From NCBI GenBank assembly GCA_963978905.1, contig OZ022257.1, forward strand, positions 14,279,664 through 14,343,663: a stretch of 64,000 nt of DNA, given 5' to 3'. Positions 56,195-64,000 of the stretch are shown here, piece after piece; position 1 is the first letter of the stretch; every line of letters begins with the position of its first letter. Position numbers and translations under genes: made by a program. The DNA comes from Trichostrongylus colubriformis (lineage: Eukaryota; Nematoda; Chromadorea; Rhabditida; Trichostrongylidae). A model generated the notes under the pieces. That model did not search any database, was not told the origin of the DNA, and worked only from the letters and a program-made list of their open reading frames with translations.

Positions 56195-57875
56195 ATGGCT
56201 GCGCTGCGTGCTCTCGTCATATTCTCCCTCGCTGCTCTTGTTTCCGTCAGGGTAGGTGTAGTGGAACCTTTCCTACTACCACAAAACATACAGGGATTGT
56301 TCAGGCGCAGTCCACCAGCGATAAAATCAAATGCAACTCCTGTAAAACGATCATGTCTGAAGTTAAAGAAAATTTGAGCAAACTCACAGGAGAAGTCGAA
56401 GCTCTTCTAAAAGGGACTCTCAAGGTTGGTCCCTTGTATATTTTTTGAGTATTGCATGAACCAATGTGAAGCCTCTTCTCCAGATATCATTATATTTCCC
56501 GGTCGGAAAATAATAATCATAGAAACTTCCGATTTCGGAGAAAGCTTCCATGGTTTTATTCCATTAATCTGCCTCCTCTTAAGACAATGGGATATTTTGG
56601 CGAATTGTAGAAAATGAAAGTCGAGGAGTCGAGTTAAGTAGTGCAACAGTAGTGAAAGAACTGTAAGAAACGGCAAAAAACTCGAAGAATAGGGTTCCTT
56701 TCTTACACTTTCCTCTACGGCCTTTCTGCCTCACTAACCGCTGCGAAGTAGACACAGACGGTGAGGAGCTGCGTTAGCCAGCCACGGGTGAGGCTACTTA
56801 CGCCAGAAAATCGCTTCAGTGACGTCGCACTCGCGACGCCACCAGTACGACTTGCGAATTGATTGTCCTTGGGAGCCCGGCAGAGCATGGCTGCGTCACC
56901 TCCGCGCTTTCATCCATGCCACACTACCTCCTGTACCCATGCCATCCTGCCTTCTCCACCCATGCCACACTGCCTCGCTTGAAGGCTGCTATGCCCTGCC
57001 ACTGGCAATCGCACCCGCCGCGCCGCTCGCCGCGGGCGGCCACGGGGTTTTCTGGCGTAAGTAGCCTCACCCAACAACCACCAATGTAGCCCCGCCCTCG
57101 CACCACTCAGTCAGTGAAACGCGGTAAGATCGACGAACGATCGAGTAACGACCCATAACGGGGGCTTTGCAGCGAGAGTTTTGCCATCTCTTTAGCACTG
57201 ACCCTTTCATTTACAGATAACATCAACTTTGCTTTCTTGCATTGACTCCATTTGGCACCTTCGTTTGACCTCCTGCCTTTAGACTAAATAGTCTTCATGT
57301 CGGGGTCCGGCATTGCGACCAGGAGATCGGTCGACTGCATCGGTACGGTCTCCTTCAGAAAACTTCGGCAGTACTTAACGGCACCCCACCTCAAAACAGA
57401 CGCTGACGCTTGTCTCCTCGTGTCTCAGCCTCCAAGATGGCACTGAGTGGGCAGACAGATTCCAGAAATCACATTGACTTAGAGAAATCATCCACGGAAT
57501 GACTGTATAGAAATGAGAAAACTTAAATTTTCATGTACGAATCCTCCAAGAAAAACATTGCTCGTACCGATTCATACAACGGCAACAGCACTATGCCCAG
57601 TAGAACTAAATTTTACATCCATTTGCATCATTTACTGACTCTCACAACAATAATTTCAGAATGTCTGTCAACAGTCCGTGAGGCTACAAGTATTGGAAGA
57701 AATCTGTGAAGTGGTTGAAGAGAAACTCCTGGATGCACTCTCTCACTGGATCCAAAAGACAGGCGCAGTGAATCCGGACCTCGACTGTCAGTACCTACAC
57801 TTCTGCCCCCGTCCAAAGGGATTTGAAGTTTTCCTTAAAATGCTCAAAGTGCCTGATGTGCCCGCTCTTCCATAG
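56195..57875 (+). CDS. Secreted saposin B-type protein, copy 3 (3 exons, 130 aa, longer C-terminus)
   Basis: Exons are 56195-56251, 56305-56424 and 57660-57875. The signal peptide is MAALRALVIFSLAALVSVR and the six Cys spacings match copy 1. Unlike copies 1 and 2, the frame continues past the last Cys into a tail (KGFEVFLKMLKVPDVPALP). The same DNA is present but out of frame in the 3' ends of copies 1 and 2. An AATAAA lies at 57886-57891. Intron 2 carries a MITE at 56786-57072. This copy looks most complete and may show the ancestral C-terminus (inference). Confidence 0.88.
56786..57072. mobile_element. MITE with perfect 25-bp terminal inverted repeats
   Basis: The left end begins GGGTGAGGCTACTTACGCCA and the right end is its exact complement over 25 bp. 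It is 287 bp, GC-rich inside, and sits in intron 2 of saposin-like copy 3. Copy 1 has the matching intron (GGAGCT, AGCCGGCCAC, then GCCCC) without it. Confidence 0.85.
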
Positions 57876-57885
57876 CTCAGTTATC

Positions 57886-57891
57886 AATAAA
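57886..57891 (+). terminator. Polyadenylation signal, saposin-like copy 3
   Basis: AATAAA lies only 11 bp after the stop because this copy reads further into the conserved 3' sequence. Confidence 0.65.
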
Positions 57892-58023
57892 CTTCCGAGC
57901 ATTTACTTGTAAGTGATTACCATCGGTGTGAAATCTAGAGACAGCGGAAAACACGCGCTGAATTTCTTTGCAATTCCTTTCAAACTCTACCGTGAAAACC
58001 GGCAATGATTCCGAGGTCATTAA

Positions 58024-58231
58024 AATGAAAAAGCTTCTATTGATGCTTGTAATGCTCGAGCAGGTAGGAGTAATGTCAAGCGTTGCAAGGAAAATCTCTA
58101 ATATTGATTTTCCAAGCCGCACCCAACACCCACTCCTCAAGGGATCGATCCTTCCCCACCCCACGGAGGATTTTTCCGGTAGGACTCGCTCCCTTCTTCC
58201 CCTCAGTGGAATCCCCACCGAGGGAGGATGA
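58024..58231 (+). pseudogene. Signal-peptide-like small frame downstream of saposin-like copy 3
   Basis: ATG at 58024 gives MKKLLLMLVMLEQ followed by GTAGGAGT, which could be a signal-peptide exon with a donor, or an unspliced 69-residue frame. The homologous DNA after copy 1 (48325) is frameshifted, and after copy 2 it is lost. There is no downstream exon I can support. Confidence 0.3.
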
Positions 58232-58431
58232 ATACGAACGAATGGCAGAAGAAGAAGTCGCAGATTTTTCGCTTAACTGATGCGGTAACCACCTAGCAAA
58301 AATCACAGTTCTACTGTGAAAATTGCACCGAGGCGAACGTTACCCAAGTTGGAAATGGGGAATTAGCCCAGACATAAGGAAAATTAGTTGGAAGTGAATT
58401 ACCAATCTACGAAGGAACTGATGGGCGCCGT

Positions 58432-58845
58432 ATTAGTTGGGTCCTTTTAAGACAGTGATAGGAGTAATGTGAGTAGTGAAAACTCTTAAAACGGGTCACG
58501 CAAATGAAAGCTATGGGTCTAAGAAGACTACATGTGGCGAAATATACGATGAGAAAGAATACCCCGGTCTTCATAAGAGCTTTCTTTTTTGACAGCTGCC
58601 ACTTGCTTTATCCCAGCCCGCCTATTTTTTGGCCCGACCGCCCCTTCTGAGGACGAACAGCGGGAAGAGGGCCTTATTTCTCGGGTTCTCAACTGTTTCA
58701 TTCCGTTTTTTCTTAATTTTCGTACTATTAAGCACGTCGATCGTCGTCTTTGATGATCTTTCCATATTCGGCCCGAATTATTCCTCACTGGCTTCAAACG
58801 ATCACGCCTGGAATATAGTGTCTTCGCTTCAAAACCCAACTAATA
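58432..58845. mobile_element. MITE family R2, copy 2 (414 bp)
   Basis: Perfect 12-bp terminal repeats TATTAGTTGGGT and ACCCAACTAATA. Just inside the left end the motif GACAGTGATAGGAGTAATGTG resembles the R1 terminus, so the two families may be related. Confidence 0.8.
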
Positions 58846-59268
58846 TCACCTCTGCTCGCACCAACTGCGTCGCGTCCCGGCGTCGATGGACGCCGGGACG
58901 CTCTAATGACCACTACTGGCCCTATTCGCAGAATCGCCACGCCCTCACATTTAAACTCGCGAATCTCAGTTGTACAATGGTTTTCTGGAAGCAGCTAAAG
59001 GCTGTACGGTTAACATTATTGGCTTACCAGATCAGCTCACCCTTTCACCAATGGTGATATTTTCACAGATCAGGAGTATTCTTCTGATCATGAAATTAGG
59101 TACCTGCCCTAGATATGTTAGTAGTGGTGTTTTTGCGCATGAAGGTCCAAAGCAGTAGAAACCTTATTAGTGTTTAATTATTTAAGCCATTATTTTACAT
59201 CAAGCTGAGGGGCTGCATGAATTGGGGAGAGAGACGACAGCATTGCTGCACAGCGTTTTCCCAGTGTA

Positions 59269-59850
59269 CTGATATGGATGATGGCTGGAAATGACAATGA
59301 CTGGTGTTAACGCCGATTCCTGATGGTAGTTAATGATACTTGATGATAGTAAGTGATATTTTATGATAGAAAAAGTGATTCATCCACTCTATAGCTAGTT
59401 TATTCCGCATTGTTGTCACCCCTACCCAATTCATATGAGACCAAGTTTTTTTTTTCATTTTCACGAGCAGCTACAGTGTTAGGATGGGAGTAGTAGACGG
59501 ATGGTTTTCCACTGGAATTCGCTTTCGAGATCGGACGTGGGAAGCATCTAGAAACAAATGTTGGCGAATATTTTGCCCATGATAGGATAATGAGTCATAT
59601 AGAGAAACGAAAAGAGCATCAAAATCAAGCTCAGCTCTGATGCACAAGCGCACAAGGGTGGGTATTTGTCTGCGGTGCATCCTGCCCGTTTGAGACCTTT
59701 ATGTAAGTAGTATAGCAAGCTACCATGAGTTATAGTCAAACAGGATTCTCCTGGATCAGCTTTTCTTTTCGGACATAATGGCAAGCCTTTGCTCCTTACC
59801 TCTGAGTGATAAGCAGTCACCACCTGTATAGTAGATTCATTTACCCATCT
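59269..59850 (+). repeat. Dispersed repeat R6, copy 2
   Basis: It is homologous to 36571-37205 with small indels. A transposon-end-like CAGGGGGTACCAAAAAATAA follows directly at 59854. Confidence 0.75.
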
Positions 59851-60366
59851 TATACAGGGGGTACCAAAAAATAAAGTAATTTTGCTCACGGCTCACATCG
59901 GCCAACCATACAAAACATAGGGAAACGAAAGAGATAAAAGTACTGGAGCAAAATATTCCCGAATTGTTCCTTCAGAAACAGGAGCAGGCTGTGACTCACT
60001 ACTTCCACGTTCATCAAAAGAAGCCTTCAGTCTGCGCAATCGCATTTCAGAGCACCTTCGGTATCAAGATCCGCTTAAAACAGTGGAGTTAGGTTCCGTG
60101 GTAGGTCTTTGGTGAGAAGTTTCCTGAGGATTGGCCCTTCGGATCGTGGAAGTCACAGAGCCTTTGCTGCTTGTACAACGCCACTATGATCCGAAGTATC
60201 ATTTTTCATGCCTCAAGCCTGCCCCCGGAGGGGTTTCAGTGGTAATGGCACGTTCTGGCTCTTGGAAACGAAGGGCGTTGGGAACCCGGAAAAAAACGGA
60301 ATTTATTTATTTATTTATTTATTGTGCGCCCAGAAGACGCGCTATAACAAGTCAGGCAAAAGGCAC

Positions 60367-61473
60367 TTACTAGGGAAGGTATTTTACTTCCCATGGAACT
60401 TTGAAATGAGACCCGGATGGATCGATAGAGCATCGAACGCTGATTATAACTGTGAAAACCAAAATTGCTAAATGGCATTCTGAAGCGAGTTACGAGGGGT
60501 CAAAGTTTGCCTATCACTTGCCTGTGACATCCCAATGGCGAGGCGCTTCGTCATCAGGATGACTAGCGCAGAGCTAGTAATGGCTTCTGTGGTTCAGGGG
60601 TAGTGCCCCGCTTCTGCAGGCGCGAGATCGTGGGTTTGCTTCCCGCAGGTGCGGCTTTTCTTTCATTTTGTGTTTCATTGTCAGTAAGTGCTTTTCTTTC
60701 ACTTCTAAACGTTTCCTTGAATGATATTCGCGCGTTGGGGGTCAATTACCACTCTGTGCAAGTTTCCATCCGGATCCAGTTTTTGGCCCAACTTCGGAAG
60801 ATTAGGGGTGGCCAGGGGTTAAGTAGGAGTTTTTGAATTTCCTTCCACAAAAAATCCTGCAAGCTGAACAAGATAACCTAAACATACCTATCACACTTGC
60901 CCATCACACTAAACGCACTTAACCAGCGCCAAATAAGAGCATTTGCTGGGCAAGGGTCAACGACTTCTCCTTTCTTGGATGGGTTGCCAGCCAATAGCCT
61001 ATCAACTTTTCCGAGATTTGGCCAAATTCTCGAATTGGCTGAAAACTTGTCCCATAGGGTAATTTGATCCCCAGAACACGAAAGTTACACTGGTTTTGCG
61101 TGAAAACGTATGGCTCGCGCGCTATGGGCTCCCAAACATACCATGAAATGATATTACTCTTTTTTTTTTCGGGAAAACCTTCATAACTTCATTCAGGTGA
61201 TTGTTTGACAGATTCTGAATACAGATTTAAGATCAGCATTTAAAACCGCGTACAGATGTATGTGTCTCATTGCAAATGGCCATTTCGACAAACCGTCTGA
61301 TGGCAAAGTGCCTCGCCAATGAGATGTCACAGGCAAACTTTGACCCCTCGTAACTCGCTTCAGAATGCCAGTTAGCAAATTTGGTTTTCACAGTTATAAT
61401 CAGCGCTCGAAGCTCTATCGATCCCCCCGGGTCTCATTTCAAACTTCGATGGGAAGTAAAATACCTTCCCTAG
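60367..61473. repeat. Large foldback element with 180-190-bp inverted arms
   Basis: 60367-60558 and 61297-61473 are inverse copies (CTAGGGAAGGTATTTTACTT, CGAGTTACGAGGGGTCAAAG and their complements). Between the arms lie a tRNA-like segment and a copy of the AGGGGTGGCCA repeat family. Confidence 0.75.
60583..60654 (+). repeat. tRNA-like sequence (probable SINE or pseudo-tRNA)
   Basis: It has an A-box-like TGGTTCAGGGGTAGTGC, a CTGCAGG anticodon-loop-like segment and a B-box-like GGTTTGCTTCC. The acceptor stem does not pair cleanly and the B box is off consensus, so a working tRNA is unlikely. Confidence 0.45.
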
Positions 61474-62029
61474 TTAGAGGTAGCAGCTAGCATGAACTTC
61501 AACAAAACTAACAAAGACATAAGAATTAAACCAAATTGTAAAGCATAAAACAAGATGAACTTAGCTGCTACGCCGTGTACGTCAAGCCGTCGTCATTACA
61601 GCCAGTTTCCCTACCCGTTTTCATGTACATTTACTCTGTTTACTTTTAACACTTTGAAGCATTGCATTTATTTGGTCACTCATTTATTCATCTCACATGT
61701 GATTTGGTTTCTCATTTACTCACGTTTCATCTTATTTGTGTAGAGGATCCAGTAAGCTTGCCTGCACTATTCATCAGACCTTTGAGGGCAGTAGTAGCTG
61801 TCACTCGGCTGCGCGCTGGTGGGAGTAGCCATCGCATCACGGTCTTATATGACCTGGTTGGATCGAACAAGGACAATGTTGAGATTTCACAGAAAATCGT
61901 TGGGCGAACTATTCCTCGCGATGATTAATTGGGTTACCACAGACTTCCGCTGTCGACAGCTTTTTGCTTTACTGTGAATCAGAGAGGACGGATTATCCCG
62001 AACACAAATGTCAGGAAGCCATCTTATGA

Positions 62030-62037
62030 CTGATAAG
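62030..62037 (+). promoter_or_regulatory. GATA site upstream of saposin-like copy 4
   Basis: CTGATAAG is kept, but the upstream inverted partner seen in copies 1-3 is lost by a small deletion. It lies about 165 bp before the ATG. Confidence 0.45.
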
Positions 62038-62201
62038 TGATCACTCGAGCCGAATTCCATTCGATGAGCTCCCACAAACAACTGAATAATATCAGAGACT
62101 ACAGCGGGAGATGAGATCACCCCGAAAGACACCACTATCTGTCCTTTTTATCGTTCTACTCAAAAGCACGCAAAACAGCTGAAGTAATACAGTGTGGTGA
62201 A

Positions 62202-64000
62202 ATGGCTACGCTACGTGCTCTCATCATAGTCTCCCTCGCTGCCCATGTTTCTGTCGAGGTAGGTGTTGTGAAACATTTCGTACTACCACGAAATATACAG
62301 CGACTATTCAGGCGCTTCCCTCCAGAGATGACACTCAATGCAACTCTTGCAAAAGGATCATGATCGACATCAAGGAAAATTTGAGCAAACTCACGGGAGA
62401 AGTCGAAATTCTTCTAAAAGAGGCTGTCAAGGTTGGTCCCTAGTATATTTTCGTTTGAGTAGAGCATGAACCGATGTGAAGCCTCTTCCACAAATTTCAT
62501 TCAATAAAAATCCACTGGCGAGAGGATCATAATCATAATAAACTTGATTGAGGAGAAAGCTTTCATGGTGTTAGTCCACTGACCACTGCGAAGACAAAGC
62601 TGAGTCACTGTCTTGTCAGAAGATACCAAAAGAGATAATTTTGGCCAGTTGTAGAAGATGAAAGTCGAAGGTCAAGTAGTGAGACAGTAGTGAAAGAACT
62701 GCAAGAAACTGCAAAAATTCCGAGGAATTGGGCCTCTTCCGCCCTCGCACCGGCTCAGTCAGTGAAGTGCGGTGAGGTCGCGATAAAGACCCTAAACGGG
62801 CGCTTTTCGGCAAGAGTTTCGCCATCTCCTCAAGTGGCCTTTTCATTTACAGATAACATCGTTTGCAATTTTCCTTTCTTGCACCGAGTCCATTTGGTAC
62901 CTTCATTTGACCCCCTGCGTTTATACTAGATAGTGTTCATGTCGGGGTCCGGCACTGCGACGAAAGACCGGTCGACCGCATCGGTACGGCCTCCTTCGGG
63001 GAAGTTTGGCAGTACCTTACGACACCCCCTCCGTGAAACAGGTGATAACGCTTGTCTCCTCGTATCTTAGCCCCCAAAATGGCACTGAATGGGCAGACAG
63101 ATTCCAAGAATTACGTTAGCTTAAAGGCAGCTTTAGGGGAAATTCGGACGACAAGTAAAAGAAGTAGTGAACATGAAAGCCGAAATGCCTACTAACAGGA
63201 CAGTAGAGAAAAAACGGATGGAAATGGCCAAATACCCGAGAAATAGGACCCCTTCCCATCGTTGGTTCTAGGCGCGGACGACCTTTCCGTCAAGGGGCGG
63301 GTAGTCCGCATAGGTTTTCCATTGGCATTACCAAGACGTAAACATGAAGGAATGTTCGGAAATGTGACAGCATCTATTTTCATGTGGTGAGCTTCAAGCT
63401 AAAAGTGAGAAAGCGCGCTGCGATACTTCCAATCCTGCCGATTTCCTTGACCAACCTCAGCGTGACCAACCACTAATCACGTCGCCTGGAGGCGGGCTGC
63501 GTCGCCTGGAGGCGGGCTGAATGAACAAAAGAGGTAACTATGTCGGAATAACAAAAGCTCGAATTATTGTGGATGATTTCGTTAAAGACAGTGTTAGGCC
63601 TAAACCGAGGCGGCTTGCCCTGACGAGGCCGTCTCCGCCACAGCTCAAGGGGGCGCCTTCCGCGGGGGATTTCGCCATGCAGAGGCCTTTCAGACCCGTA
63701 GTTTTTCACTGAATGACTCCTTTTGGGATTTCTTATCACCCACATTATCCCTAACACTGTCTTTAACGAAATCATCCACGAAAATTCGAGCTTTTATTAT
63801 TCCGACATAGTTACCTCTTTTGTTCATTCATTAACAGATACGATGACTGTATAGAAATGAGGAAACTCAAATTTTCATATAGGATTTTTTCAAGAAAGAT
63901 ATTGCTCGTACTGCTCCATACAACGGCAACTGCACTATGCCCAATAGAGCTCAAATTCCCACTCAACTCGCATCATTTATTGACTCTCACTACAATTATT
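62202..64000 (+). CDS. Secreted saposin B-type protein, copy 4 (partial, exon 3 beyond window)
   Basis: Exon 1 is 62202-62258 (signal peptide MATLRALIIVSLAAHVSVE) and exon 2 is 62312-62431, with Cys 29 and 32 conserved (TQCNSCKRIM). The window stops at the pyrimidine tract that precedes exon 3 in the other copies, so the third exon is expected a few bases beyond 64000. Exon 2 resembles copy 3 more than copies 1 and 2 (shared ENLSKLTGEVE). Intron 2 contains the MITE at 63121-63766. It is not obviously broken within the window. Confidence 0.82.
63121..63766 (-). mobile_element. TTAA MITE family R1 in intron 2 of saposin-like copy 4
   Basis: It is bounded by TTAA at both ends, with termini TTAAAGGCAGCTTTAGGGG and CCCTAACACTGTCTTTAA. 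The homologous introns of copies 2 and 3 lack it, with flanks that join at this point. It contains an extra inverted segment (63520-63598) copied from its own right junction, and a 19-bp direct duplication at 63481-63519. Confidence 0.88.

Larger units (their letters stand above)
45540..64000 (+). repeat. Tandem array of four duplicated saposin-gene units
   Basis: Homologous segments start near 45540, 51460, 55140 and 61780 and run in the same orientation. Similarity covers the 5' flank, all exons and both introns (for example the intron 2 stretch about 47460-47960 matches 52780-53290 and 57430-57655) and the 3' flank. Units differ by insertions of mobile elements and by flank length. The array continues beyond the window. 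Confidence 0.85.

Noticed and set aside
1..64000. CRISPR arrays, rRNA genes, bacterial operons or phage
   Set aside because: The window is eukaryotic with spliced genes. No regularly spaced identical repeats, ribosome binding sites or rRNA-like sequence were seen.

Overview
The window looks like nuclear DNA of a parasitic strongylid nematode, probably hookworm-like. The reasons are a many-exon gene with kilobase introns and nematode-type splice sites (tttcag/GT), dense small DNA transposons, and a tandem family of small secreted saposin-like proteins of the kind found in worm intestine. The species call is an inference.

Region 1 (1-41,694, + strand) is the 3' part of one multi-PDZ scaffold gene, called here the mpz-1 orthologue. 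I assembled 29 exons by hand from 2667 to 41694. Every junction keeps phase and together they give 1330 residues and a stop. The 5' part lies outside the window. The fragment carries six PDZ domains separated by acidic, Ser/Pro-rich linkers. Each PDZ is split over two to four exons, and introns reach about 6 kb. The introns are full of repeats: a TTAA-flanked MITE family, one copy of which is split by a mariner-like element; a foldback MITE; a Tc1-like MITE; a tRNA-derived inverted pair; and several hairpins.

Region 2 (41,695-45,540) is intergenic. It holds a degenerate ~120-bp tandem repeat and unclassified repeats, with no convincing gene.

Region 3 (45,540-64,000) is a tandem array of four duplicated units in the same orientation. 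Each unit has one three-exon gene for a small secreted saposin B-type (SapB) protein with six cysteines at fixed spacing. The first three genes are complete. The fourth runs off the window just before its third exon. Each unit shares an upstream block with GATA sites 165-190 bp before the ATG, which suggests intestinal expression. Remnants of an RTE-type retrotransposon and a Tc1/mariner transposon, plus several MITEs, sit between and inside the units. Homologous introns of sister copies serve as empty sites that define two of the insertions.

The two loci have no obvious functional link. The PDZ protein is an intracellular scaffold. The saposin-like proteins are expected to be secreted lipid-interacting or membrane-active gut proteins. 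The most unusual features are the young saposin array with shared GATA elements and divergent C-termini, and a MITE containing an inverted copy of its own host junction.
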